Assembly: GCF_040782645.1 (NCBI RefSeq)
Contig: NZ_CP160403.1
Coordinates: forward strand, 7,351,001-7,415,000
Direction of reading: 5' to 3'
Length of the DNA: 64,000 nt
Source: Streptomyces sp. HUAS ZL42
GTDB lineage: Bacteria; Actinomycetota; Actinomycetes; Streptomycetales; Streptomycetaceae
A program made the translations under genes and the position numbers. Shown piece by piece: positions 35,846-43,782 of the stretch. The number at the start of each line of letters is the position of its first letter. Positions within the stretch are counted from its first letter, which is position 1. The notes under the pieces are model-generated. The model searched no databases, was not told the DNA's origin, and worked only from the letters and a program-made list of their open reading frames with translations.

Positions 35846-37789
35846 TCAGCCCGCCTTCGGGGCGGGCAGTTTCGTCGTGAACTGATCCGCCTGAAGCGAG
35901 TACAGCTCCGCGTAGATCCCCCCGGTCGCCAGCAGCTCGTCCGGCGTCCCGGACTCCACGAGCCGGCCCTCCTCGAGGACGTGTACCAGGTCCGCGTGGC
36001 GCACGGACGCCAGCCGGTGGGTGATGAGGACGACCGTCTGCCCGGTGCCGGCCAGGGCCCGGATCTTCTCGAAGACCTCCAGCTCGGCCCGCGCGTCCAG
36101 CGCCGCCGTCGGCTCGTCCACGATCAGGATGCGCCCGCGCCGGTATGCGGCCCGGGCGATGCCGAGCCGCTGCCACTGACCGCCGGACAGCTCGTGCCCG
36201 CCACTGAAGTTGCGGGCGAGCAGCGTGTCCAGGCCGCGTGGCAGGTCCGCGACCACCTCCTCCGCACCCGCCTCGGCGACCGCCGAGGCCAGGCGCTCCT
36301 CGGTCAGCGGCGCCGAGGAGCGGCCGACGGCGACGTTCACCCGGGCCGTGAACGGCCAGCGTTTGAAGTCCTGCGCGACCATCGCGATGCGTTCGGCCAG
36401 CTGGTGCCGGTCCGCGGTCGCCGCGTCCACGTGGTCCCACAGGATCCGGCCGTGGTCCGGTTTGTACAGTCCGGCGAGCAGCTTGACCAGGGTCGTCTTG
36501 CCCGAACCGTTCTCTCCTACCAGCGCGACGATCCGTCCGAGCGGCAGGGTGAGGGTGACGTCGTCCAGCGCTGGACGGGCCGCGTCACCCGGGTAGCTGA
36601 ACGTGACGTTCTCGAAGCGGATCTCCCGCGGATCCTCCGGAAGGGCGGCCCCGCCGACCGGGATGGCCCGCTCGGCAGCCTCCTTGTACAGCCGCTGCAG
36701 ATCGCCCACGAACAGGGCCTCCTCGTGCAGGGCGTTGACCTCCAGGACGAGGGTGTCCAGGCTTGCCGAGCCGGTGCGGATCGCGATCACCGCCGTCCCC
36801 GCCACGGACAGCCCCATCATCCCGGAGACCAGCAACCCGCCCAGCGTCGCGTACGTCGCCACCGTCGCGATGCCCGTCCAGGCCGCCGCGATCAGGCCCG
36901 TACGGGCGGCGAGCCGGGCCAGGCGGGCCTGCTCAGCCTCCGCTGTCTCCGACATCGCGCGGAAGTGGCGCAGCAGGAAGGGGCCGACCCCGTGCAGCCG
37001 GATCTCCGGGGCGGCCGCCGGTTCTGTGAGCAGGCCGCTGAGCAGGTAGCCGGCGCGGGCGTGCTGCACCCACGTGTGGAAGGACTCGTAGCGGCGGCGC
37101 GCGTTCGTCAGCGCGCTCCACGCGCTCGGCAGCGTCATCGTCACCAGCAGCGGGAGCAGGGCCGGGTGCAGCACGGTCAGCACACTCGCGGCGGCGATCA
37201 GGGAGATCATCCCGTTCACCAGGCGCGTGGCGTGCGCGATCATGCGCCGGGCGGAGGAGGCACCGTACTGCGCGGTGTCCAGCAGCTTGTGGAACGCGTG
37301 GTCCTCGATCGCGGCCAGCTCCACCGTTGCCGCCCGCTCCAGATACCGCTCCGTCGCCACCCGCTCGACCTTGGGCTCCAGGCGGCCGGTGGCGTACGTC
37401 GACGCGGCCCTCAGCAGCGTCGCGACGAACATCACGGCGGCCACGGTGATCAGCGCGGGGGCCGCGCCGCGCAGCCGGTCCTCGATCGAGCCGCCGGTCA
37501 TCAGCCGGGCCAGCACACTGTTCACCGCGAGCAGGCTCACCGCCTGCGCCACGCCCCGACCCGCCTCCGCGGCCAGCACTACGCGCGCGGCACGCCGGTC
37601 GGCCTGCCAGGCGAGCCGGAAGCTGGACGCGAGCAGCGAGGGCAGCCGGGTCAGCATGGCGCGGAAGTTCAGCTCCAGGAACGCGTCCGCGTGCTGGTTC
37701 CAGCCCATGTCGTAGCGCAGCGGGCCGCCGAAGAGCAGCCGCTCCGACTCGGACACCTCGGGCTTGCCGGCCTCGCGCTTCTTCGCCAC
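35846..37789 (-). CDS. ABC transporter, fused permease and ATP-binding protein
   Basis: 647-aa half-transporter (exporter type). N-terminal membrane domain with about six helices (about 50-380) and C-terminal nucleotide-binding domain (about 400-640): Walker A ALVGENGSGKTT, Q-loop IAMVAQDFKRWPF, signature ELSGGQWQRLGIARA, Walker B RILIVDEPTAALDARAELE and H-loop VVLITHRLASVRHAD. It would act as a homodimer or with a partner elsewhere; substrate unknown (peptide or lipid-like by family). No second ABC gene is adjacent. The ATG is at 37789. Confidence 0.93.
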   Translation of the reverse strand: MAKKREAGKPEVSESERLLFGGPLRYDMGWNQHADAFLELNFRAMLTRLPSLLASSFRLAWQADRRAARVVLAAEAGRGVAQAVSLLAVNSVLARLMTGGSIEDRLRGAAPALITVAAVMFVATLLRAASTYATGRLEPKVERVATERYLERAATVELAAIEDHAFHKLLDTAQYGASSARRMIAHATRLVNGMISLIAAASVLTVLHPALLPLLVTMTLPSAWSALTNARRRYESFHTWVQHARAGYLLSGLLTEPAAAPEIRLHGVGPFLLRHFRAMSETAEAEQARLARLAARTGLIAAAWTGIATVATYATLGGLLVSGMMGLSVAGTAVIAIRTGSASLDTLVLEVNALHEEALFVGDLQRLYKEAAERAIPVGGAALPEDPREIRFENVTFSYPGDAARPALDDVTLTLPLGRIVALVGENGSGKTTLVKLLAGLYKPDHGRILWDHVDAATADRHQLAERIAMVAQDFKRWPFTARVNVAVGRSSAPLTEERLASAVAEAGAEEVVADLPRGLDTLLARNFSGGHELSGGQWQRLGIARAAYRRGRILIVDEPTAALDARAELEVFEKIRALAGTGQTVVLITHRLASVRHADLVHVLEEGRLVESGTPDELLATGGIYAELYSLQADQFTTKLPAPKAG

Positions 37790-37942
37790 CGTACGACCTC
37801 CCCCGATCGTGGACGACGGCCCACTATCGCGGGGCGGCCCCGGTCAGGGGAGGGCGCATGGAGGGATGTGGCGAGCGCGCGGGCGTACGCCGGGTCGGGT
37901 GCGTGCCACACCGGGATCAGCAGGCCCCCCGCGGAAGGCGGA

Positions 37943-38386
37943 TCACGCGCTGATGGGCCGCGACCACGTCGGTGTCGTCCCCGTCAGCCGGCACAGGGTC
38001 AGGTAGAGCGGGATCGGCGGGGTGTACGGAAGCGTGCCGTCCGGCCTGTGGATGAGGCCCGGCGTGGCGTGCGGGGAGCCCGGGACGAGCGCGCCGGTGG
38101 CATACCGCGAGGGGGAGGGCCACGGCAGGGCGTAGTCGGAGTCCGAGGGGACGATCCACCACCAGTGCGCCTCGTCGGCGTAGACGCACCCCACCCGTGG
38201 CAGCCTGGGCATGACAAGCGGACCCAGCTCGGCGGGCGTGGCCACCGCGTCGCAGCCCAGAGGCGCCCTCATGCCGTCGGGCACGGCCAGCCGACGGGGA
38301 GCCGCCTCAGGCGTGCGCAGCCCGCGCCTCGTACGGACGAGCGTGTCCATGCTGAGCACCAGACCCCTGCCGGAAGCGGCGCTCAC
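37943..38386 (-). CDS. Hypothetical protein coupled to an ATP-binding protein
   Basis: 147-aa protein, unrecognised. The middle section GCVYADEAHWWWIVPSDSDYALPWPSPSRYATGALV is Trp-rich and looks conserved. GTG 38386 overlaps the stop codon of the upstream gene (GTGA), so translation is coupled to the ATP-binding protein; ATG 38350 is the alternative start. By context it may act with that regulator-like protein. Confidence 0.65.
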   Translation of the reverse strand: MSAASGRGLVLSMDTLVRTRRGLRTPEAAPRRLAVPDGMRAPLGCDAVATPAELGPLVMPRLPRVGCVYADEAHWWWIVPSDSDYALPWPSPSRYATGALVPGSPHATPGLIHRPDGTLPYTPPIPLYLTLCRLTGTTPTWSRPISA

Positions 38387-39567
38387 GCCCTTCCCCAGTC
38401 CTGGATTCGCCCGAGCGACGGGATCCCCACGGGCCCCGTCCGGTGGTGGTGCGGGTGGGGGATCAGGCCGGGGGCGTCGGCCGGGTGCCCGCGGCGCGCA
38501 GGGGGAATCGTTCCGGCAGCTTCGGCCGGGTTCGGGTGTGTTCGTCCGGTTGGTTCGTGTTCGTCGGCCGTGATTCGGTGCGGGTGTCCGGTGGTCTCGT
38601 CTTCGTCGGCCGTGTTTCGGTGCGCGTGCCCGGTGGTCGCGTCTTCGTCGGCCGTGCTCCGAGGCGTCTGCCCGGTGGCCCGGCCTTCGTCGGCCGGGTT
38701 CTGGTGCGTCTGTCCGGTGGTCGCGCCTTCGTCGGCCGTGCTCCGAGGCGTCTGCCCGGTGGCCCGGCCTTCGCCGACCGGGATCCGGTGCGCGTGCCCG
38801 GTGGTCTCGTGTTCGGTGGCCGTGTTCCGAGGCGTCTGTCCGGTGGTCGCGTCTTCGTCCGCCGCGTTCCGGTGCGCGTGCCCGGTGGTCGCGACTTCAT
38901 CCGCCGCGTTCCGGTGCGTGTGTCCGGAGGCCTCGTCTTCGGCTTCGCCGGCCGGGCTCCGGTACGCATGCCCGGTCGTCCCGTCCTCGTCCCCCGTGCC
39001 GTCGGCCGGGCGGCCCGGCCTGGGGCGGGCGCCCCAGCCCAGGTCGTTGCAGGGCTCGGCGGGATCGAGGGGGGCCGTGGCCTGGCGCGCCAGCTCGGCC
39101 CAGACCAGCAGTCCCGGCCCGTGCTCCTGTGCGCCCCAGGAGTGACACAGGGCGTCGACGAGGAGCAGTCCCCTCCCGTGCTCCTCCTCGGGCCGCTGCG
39201 GCGACGGATGGGGCTCACCCGGTGCGCAGCCCTCGTCGCGCACGGCTATGCGCACCAGGTCGTCGCCGTCGTGCAGTTCGACGACTACGACATTGCTCGC
39301 GGTGTGCACGATCGCGTTGGTCACGAGCTCGGATATGACCAGAGCCGCCGTGTCGCAGGTGTCCTCGCACACCGACCAGCCGGACAGTCGCGCCCGTGTC
39401 AGACGTCTGGCCTGCGCGGGGGAACCCGGATGTGCGGCCAGCTCGAAACGGAACCGGCGCTCGGCAGCGGCCCGTTCGGGAACCGCTCCCGCGCTGGCGC
39501 CGAAACCGATGGGGCGGCCTGCGGCGGCGTCTGTTCCTAAGGGCGCGGACGGAATCACGCTTGCCAC
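38383..39567 (-). CDS. RsbW/AbaA-like ATP-binding protein with repeat tail
   Basis: 394-aa protein. The N-terminal half (about 30-165) is a GHKL/HATPase_c domain like the anti-sigma kinase RsbW and the AbaA-type proteins of Streptomyces: RRLTRARLSGWSV, ALVISELVTNAIVHTASNVVV (N box), VRIAVRDEGCAP (G1 box) and HGRGLLLVDALCHSWG (G2). The C-terminal half (about 192-349) is an array of 14-residue repeats and then Pro/His-rich sequence. GTG 39567 is preferred; TTG 39594 is an alternative. It is divergent from the HTH gene, as in whiJ-type clusters, and likely modulates that regulator. Confidence 0.82.
   Translation of the reverse strand: MASVIPSAPLGTDAAAGRPIGFGASAGAVPERAAAERRFRFELAAHPGSPAQARRLTRARLSGWSVCEDTCDTAALVISELVTNAIVHTASNVVVVELHDGDDLVRIAVRDEGCAPGEPHPSPQRPEEEHGRGLLLVDALCHSWGAQEHGPGLLVWAELARQATAPLDPAEPCNDLGWGARPRPGRPADGTGDEDGTTGHAYRSPAGEAEDEASGHTHRNAADEVATTGHAHRNAADEDATTGQTPRNTATEHETTGHAHRIPVGEGRATGQTPRSTADEGATTGQTHQNPADEGRATGQTPRSTADEDATTGHAHRNTADEDETTGHPHRITADEHEPTGRTHPNPAEAAGTIPPARRGHPADAPGLIPHPHHHRTGPVGIPSLGRIQDWGRA
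38521..38994 (-). repeat. 42-bp coding repeats in the ATP-binding protein gene
   Basis: About eleven tandem 42-bp units encode a 14-aa motif close to ADEDATTGHAHRNT (variants with QTPRST, HPHRIT and others). Copies differ by several codons but never break frame. The repeats follow the HATPase domain and give a hydrophilic, acidic/His-rich tail of about 158 residues. Confidence 0.88.
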
Positions 39568-39583
39568 TATCGCCCCGCCGTGA

Positions 39584-39598
39584 ACACTTGGCAAGTGT
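39584..39598. promoter_or_regulatory. Inverted repeat between divergent regulatory genes
   Basis: ACACTTG-G-CAAGTGT is a perfect 7-bp inverted repeat with a one-base centre, 17 nt upstream of the ATP-binding protein start and about 230 nt upstream of the HTH gene. It is a candidate operator for the HTH protein. Confidence 0.55.
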
Positions 39599-39826
39599 CA
39601 CTCTGAAAAATGCAGAGTGCTGTGTGACGCGGTGGAACGCCGTGGCACACTGCTCGCAACAGCATGTCGAGCGGCGCCAGTTGGGATCACCGGAGATCCG
39701 CACAGATCTTCGAATGGGTCTTCGAATGGCGCCGTAGGGCTATCAGGATTCTTTTCGTCGCCGGACCGACCGGGCCTCGGAGCCTTGGGGAGACCGGAAT
39801 TTGAGGGCTCTTCGTGGAGGTGAAGT

Positions 39827-40687
39827 GTGAGCGAACCGCGGTCCGCGCCGACGGTCGGACAGGTCATCCTCGGCCGGCGTCTGCTGGACCTGCGGGAGCG
39901 CGCCGGACTGAAGCGCGAGGAGGCCGCCCGCATCCTCCGCGTCGCCCCCGCCACGGTCCGCCGCATGGAGATGGCCGAGGTCGCGCTCAAAATCCCGTAC
40001 CTCCAGCTGCTGCTGAAGGCCTACGGCGTCTCCGACGAGGAGACCGACGGGTTCGTCCAGCTGGCCGAGGAGGCCAACCGGCCCGGGTGGTGGCAGCGCT
40101 TCCACGACGTCCTCCCCGGCTGGTTCTCGATGCACGTCAGCCTCGAGGGCGCGGCCGCCCTCATCCGCCAGTACGAACCGCACTTCGTCCCGGGCCTGTT
40201 GCAGACCGAGGACTACGCGCGCGGAGTCCTGCGGTCGGGCGCCGTCGGCCAGACGAGCCCCGAGGACATCGAGCGCCATGTCGCGCTGCGCATGCAACGC
40301 CAGGATCTGCTCACCCGTCAGGACGCGCCCCGGCTGTGGGTCGTCATGGACGAGACGGTGCTGCGCCGCCCGGTCGGCGGTCCGGAGGTGATGCGCGACC
40401 AGGTCGACAAACTGCTCGAGGCCGCGAAGCTGCCCAATGTGACGCTGCAGGTCGTCCCCTTCGCCAACGGGCCGCACCCCGGCACGTACGGGCCCTTCGT
40501 GCTGTTCCGATTCGCCATGCCGGAGCTACCGGACATGGTCTACAGCGAGTACCTGACCGGCGCCGTCTACCTGGACGCGCGTTCCGAGGTGGCGACCCAC
40601 CTCGAGGTCATGGACCGCATGGCGGCGCAGGCCGCTACAGCACATCGCACGAAGGAGATCCTCCGGGATCTCCGCAAGGAGTTGTGA
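39827..40687 (+). CDS. Helix-turn-helix regulator with DUF5753 (WhiJ/Scr1-like)
   Basis: 286-aa protein. Cro/C1-type HTH at about 10-75 (GRRLLDLRERAGLKREEAARILRVAPATVRRMEMAEV), then a DUF5753 domain (about 95-285: FVPGLLQTEDYARGVLR, RMQRQDLLTRQDAPRLWVVMDETVLRRPVGG, LQVVPFANGPHPG). Such proteins pair with DUF397 proteins and an ATP-binding AbaA-type protein; characterised members (WhiJ) control differentiation in Streptomyces. The DUF397 gene starts immediately after the stop. GGAGGTGAAG precedes GTG 39827. Confidence 0.92.
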   Translation: MSEPRSAPTVGQVILGRRLLDLRERAGLKREEAARILRVAPATVRRMEMAEVALKIPYLQLLLKAYGVSDEETDGFVQLAEEANRPGWWQRFHDVLPGWFSMHVSLEGAAALIRQYEPHFVPGLLQTEDYARGVLRSGAVGQTSPEDIERHVALRMQRQDLLTRQDAPRLWVVMDETVLRRPVGGPEVMRDQVDKLLEAAKLPNVTLQVVPFANGPHPGTYGPFVLFRFAMPELPDMVYSEYLTGAVYLDARSEVATHLEVMDRMAAQAATAHRTKEILRDLRKEL

Positions 40688-40942
40688 ATGGATCGCATCA
40701 AGCCGCGCAAACGCGTCTACAACGGCATGCCCGCGCGGGACTTGGGCAGCGAAGGCTGGCACAAGCCGTGGAGCGGCGGCAACGGCGGGAACTGCCTGGA
40801 GGCGATGAAGCTCGCCGACGGCCGGATCGCCGTCCGTCAGTCGACCGACCCCGACGGTCCGGCTCTGATCTACACCAGTGACGAGATGACGGCCTTCATC
40901 GAGGGAGCGAAGGCGGGGGAGGCTGACTTCCTGTTGTCCTGA
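40688..40942 (+). CDS. DUF397 domain protein
   Basis: 84-aa protein with the DUF397 core WHKPWSGGNGGNCLEAMKLADGRIAVRQSTDPDGPALIYTSDEMTAFIEGAK. In Streptomyces these small proteins are the partners (in some systems toxin-like) of HTH-DUF5753 regulators. ATG 40688 directly abuts the stop of the regulator gene, and a ribosome site (AAGGAG) is inside the end of that gene, so translation is coupled. Confidence 0.92.
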   Translation: MDRIKPRKRVYNGMPARDLGSEGWHKPWSGGNGGNCLEAMKLADGRIAVRQSTDPDGPALIYTSDEMTAFIEGAKAGEADFLLS

Positions 40943-41034
40943 AGCTTTGTTGTTCAGTCCATGAAGTTCCGTCAGATCTCCTACCTTGGCACCAAGTTGA
41001 TCATTAATTGCTGCAGACCCTTATGGAGTGCCTC

Positions 41035-41847
41035 ATGACCGGGCAGGACCCCACCGCACCCCTCAAGATCGACACGAGTAATCCGCATCCCGCGCGGATG
41101 TACGACTGGTATCTGGGCGGCAAGGACAACTACCCCGTCGACGAGGCCATGGGCCGCCAGATGCTCGCCCTCGACCCGCGTGTGCCGGTGATGGCACGAG
41201 TCAACCGTGCCTTCATGCACCGGTCCACGCGCTGGCTGGCCCGCAACGGCATACGGCAGTTCCTGGACATCGGCACCGGCATCCCCACCGAGCCGAACCT
41301 GCACCAGATCGCCCAGCAGGTCGCGCCCGAGGCCCGCGTCGTCTACTGCGACAACGACCCGATCGTGCTGGCCCACGCGGCGGCCCTGCTGCGCAGCACG
41401 CCCGAGGGCATGACGGAGTACCTTCAGGCCGACGTACGGGATCCGGCCACGATCGTGGAAGGGGCCGGCAAGGTCCTGGACTTCACCCGGCCCATGGCCC
41501 TGTCCCTGGTCGCGCTGCTGCACTTCGTCTCCGACGAGGACGGTGCGCACGACCTCGTTCGCCGGCTGCTGGCCGAACTCCCTTCCGGCAGCTACCTGGT
41601 GATGACCCACGCCACCGCCGACTTCACCCCGGAGGAGTCGGCGGCGGCAACGGACAAGCTCAGGGCCGCGGGCGTCACGCTGGCGCTGCGTTCCCGCGAC
41701 GAGTTCAGCCGGTTCTTCGACGGGCTCGAACTCGTCGACCCCGGGGTCGCGGTGGTCCACGAGTGGCATCCGGAGCTGGGCGAGCCGGTCCCCGGGCAGG
41801 ACGACGGGGTCATCCCGGGCTACGGGGCGGTGGCGCGCAAGCCGTGA
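41035..41847 (+). CDS. SAM-dependent methyltransferase (PF04672 type)
   Basis: 270-aa protein of the actinobacterial methyltransferase family with the signature start (HPARMYDWYLGGKDNYPVDEA), RRFMHR-like NRAFMHRSTRWLA, SAM motif FLDIGTGIPTEPNLHQIAQ, VVYCDNDPIVLAHAAAL and ALSLVALLHFVSDEDG. Substrate unknown. Such genes often lie in whiJ-type clusters, as here, 92 nt after the DUF397 gene. ATG 41035 follows GGAG. Its 3' end is the first unit of a tandem repeat array. Confidence 0.9.
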   Translation: MTGQDPTAPLKIDTSNPHPARMYDWYLGGKDNYPVDEAMGRQMLALDPRVPVMARVNRAFMHRSTRWLARNGIRQFLDIGTGIPTEPNLHQIAQQVAPEARVVYCDNDPIVLAHAAALLRSTPEGMTEYLQADVRDPATIVEGAGKVLDFTRPMALSLVALLHFVSDEDGAHDLVRRLLAELPSGSYLVMTHATADFTPEESAAATDKLRAAGVTLALRSRDEFSRFFDGLELVDPGVAVVHEWHPELGEPVPGQDDGVIPGYGAVARKP

Positions 41848-42047
41848 CCCCGGCCGGTCGTGGGGGTTGCGCATGCCGTGGCCCCAGGGCGGTCGTGGGA
41901 GTTGCGCATGCCGTGGCCCCCGGCGGTCCTGGGAGTTGCGCAAGCCGTGGTCCCCGGGCGGTCGTGGGCGTCGCGCAAGCCGTGACCCCGGGCGGCCCGG
42001 GCGGTTCTGGGTGTCGCGCAAGCCGTGGCCCCCGGCGGTCCTCAGGG
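41835..42047 (+). repeat. Tandem copies of the methyltransferase gene 3' end
   Basis: Six copies of a 34-35 bp unit beginning GCGCAAGCCGTGGCC: starts at 41835, 41869, 41904, 41938, 41973 (43 bp, internal 8-9 bp insertion) and 42016 (partial). The first copy is the end of the methyltransferase gene, including its stop. The array fills the space to the convergent phosphatase gene. Confidence 0.92.
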
Positions 42048-42053
42048 CCGGGC

Positions 42054-42758
42054 TCAGAACCAGGACATCATGCGCCGTGGAGCGTCCACCAGTCGGCTCA
42101 CGGCCACCACCGGGAGCGGCGGCTGTTCGGCCTCGGCGGTGCTGAGGTGCAGTCCGTAATAGATCTGCTCGATCGACGGCGGTCCGACCGCCAGGTTGCG
42201 GCGTACCGCCGCCGCCGACGACTGCTCGCCGCTCTGCACCAGATACGCCGCCGCCATCGTGCCCGTACGGCCGACTCCCGCGCCGCAGTGCACGAACACC
42301 GGCCCGGAGGCCTGGGCGACCACCTTCAGGAAGCGCTGCACCTGCTCGGGCTTCGGCGTCTGGCCGTCGCGTATGGGCAGCCGCACGACCTTCAGCCCGG
42401 CCTCGCGGGGTTCGGCGAGCTGGGCCGCGCTCAGGTCCTCGGCGCGCAGGTCGACAACCGTGGTGAACCCCATGCCCGCCAGCGCCCGGTACCCCGCGGG
42501 AGACGGCGCGGCACCGCGCCACAGCCGACCCTCGCCGTCCACCGGCTGGAAGTGGTGGACGCCCTGCACGGTGCGGGTGCCCGGCGGCGCAGGGGTCTCC
42601 TCCCGGACCCAGTACGACAGGGCCATGATGCCGAGGGCACCCGTGGCCCAGAGGACCACGTAGCCCACGACCAGTGCGATGAGGATGCGCAGCGCACGTC
42701 GCGGGAGAGGGCGCTTGCGCAGGGCAGGACGAGGGAGAGTTGCGGTGAGGACAGCCAT
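42054..42758 (-). CDS. Membrane-anchored protein-tyrosine/dual-specificity phosphatase
   Basis: 234-aa protein: basic N-terminus, one transmembrane helix (about 24-47, RILIALVVGYVVLWATGALGIMAL) and a cysteine phosphatase domain with P-loop HCGAGVGRTG (Cys158, Arg164), general acid region in LRAEDLSAAQ, and VVRLPIRDGQTPKPEQV. The domain should face the cytoplasm or the outside depending on topology; I infer an outward domain after a single N-in helix. Substrate unknown. Starts ATG 42758. Confidence 0.85.
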   Translation of the reverse strand: MAVLTATLPRPALRKRPLPRRALRILIALVVGYVVLWATGALGIMALSYWVREETPAPPGTRTVQGVHHFQPVDGEGRLWRGAAPSPAGYRALAGMGFTTVVDLRAEDLSAAQLAEPREAGLKVVRLPIRDGQTPKPEQVQRFLKVVAQASGPVFVHCGAGVGRTGTMAAAYLVQSGEQSSAAAVRRNLAVGPPSIEQIYYGLHLSTAEAEQPPLPVVAVSRLVDAPRRMMSWF

Positions 42759-42864
42759 GGGCGACCCGGGGGACTAGGGGACGGGGGCGCCTTGGCATCG
42801 TAACCCGGGTCCCTATTGGCCGTCTTGTCCGTGTACGGCAGTTTACGTGGACCATACGGCCGAT

Positions 42865-43782
42865 TCAGTCGTCGTCGGTGTCCGCGTCGCCGATGCCGAT
42901 CACCGTGAGATGGGCGCGTTCGAGGGTCGCGTCCTCCAGGCAGCCGCGCAGCCGCAGGCGGTCGTGATCCGTGAGCGGGGGCCGCACGACTCCCGCGAAC
43001 AGGCCGTCGCCGAGGTCTCCCAGGGCCGCGTGGCGCAGCGGCACGGACGTGGAGTCCCGGCAGCGTTCCCACACCTGCTGCGCGGCCAGGGACCGCCGGC
43101 CGGCCGACATGTCCGTGCCCCGCATCTCCACCTTGAGGATCACGGATGTCGCCGCGCTGTCGTTCCTGCGTTCCTCCCGGGTCTGGGTGAGATCGGCCAG
43201 TCCCACGACCAGTGCTCCCAGCAGGGCGACGGCGACGACGCCGACGGTGGTCACGCGCGCGGTACGGCCCAGGGAGGGCCGGGCGCCGAGCGGCGGCAGG
43301 TCCTCCAGGTCGTCGTGTGCCGAGGGGTCGGGCGCGGTGAGCACGGCCAGCCGCCCGGCGAGCCGCCGCTCGGCCGGTCTGGCCGTCGCGGACGCGATCC
43401 GCTGCACCACCCAGGCGAGCCCGGACAGCAGGACGCCCGTGACCATCAGCACCGGCACGAAGACGTACGTACGGTCCGCGGGGTCCTCCAGCCAGCGGAA
43501 CCGGGCCCCCTCGTGTTCCACGGGAGGCCGCCGCACCCGCGCGAGCGCGTCCTCCTGCCGGGCGGCCAGCTCCCGCTGCCGCCGGTCCGTGTCGCGCAGC
43601 CGCTCCTCGATCCGGGTCAGCCGCCCCAGCACGACCACGCCGAACAGCATCACCTCGACGACGAGCAGCAGCACTCCGCAGATCACCGCCCGCTGCCACT
43701 GCCACCGGTACAGATAGACGACCAGATACGTGCCCGACCCGGCGGCGGCCAGGCCTCCGAAGACGTATACGATCTTCCTCAT
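42865..43782 (-). CDS. Membrane protein, partner of PEP-utilising enzyme
   Basis: 305-aa protein, unrecognised family. Hydrophobic segments: about 1-55 (two helices, KIVYVFGGLAAAGSGTYLVVYLY and AVICGVLLLVVEVMLFGVVVLG), about 105-125 (TYVFVPVLMVTGVLLSGLAWVV) and about 175-195 (VTTVGVVAVALLGALVVGLADL). A charged coiled region (RIEERLRDTDRRQRELAARQEDALARV) lies between. The ATG at 43782 overlaps the stop of the preceding PEP-utilising gene (ATGA), implying coupled expression and perhaps a complex. Confidence 0.75.
   Translation of the reverse strand: MRKIVYVFGGLAAAGSGTYLVVYLYRWQWQRAVICGVLLLVVEVMLFGVVVLGRLTRIEERLRDTDRRQRELAARQEDALARVRRPPVEHEGARFRWLEDPADRTYVFVPVLMVTGVLLSGLAWVVQRIASATARPAERRLAGRLAVLTAPDPSAHDDLEDLPPLGARPSLGRTARVTTVGVVAVALLGALVVGLADLTQTREERRNDSAATSVILKVEMRGTDMSAGRRSLAAQQVWERCRDSTSVPLRHAALGDLGDGLFAGVVRPPLTDHDRLRLRGCLEDATLERAHLTVIGIGDADTDDD

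Noticed and set aside
38443..39540. Plus-strand Val/Gly/Arg-rich frame antisense to the repeat-bearing ATP-binding protein gene.
   Set aside because: It is the shadow of the 42-bp repeats; the opposite strand encodes a recognisable GHKL domain.
41835..42047. Array that might be read as a CRISPR.
   Set aside because: Units are directly adjacent without variable spacers, and no cas gene is present.
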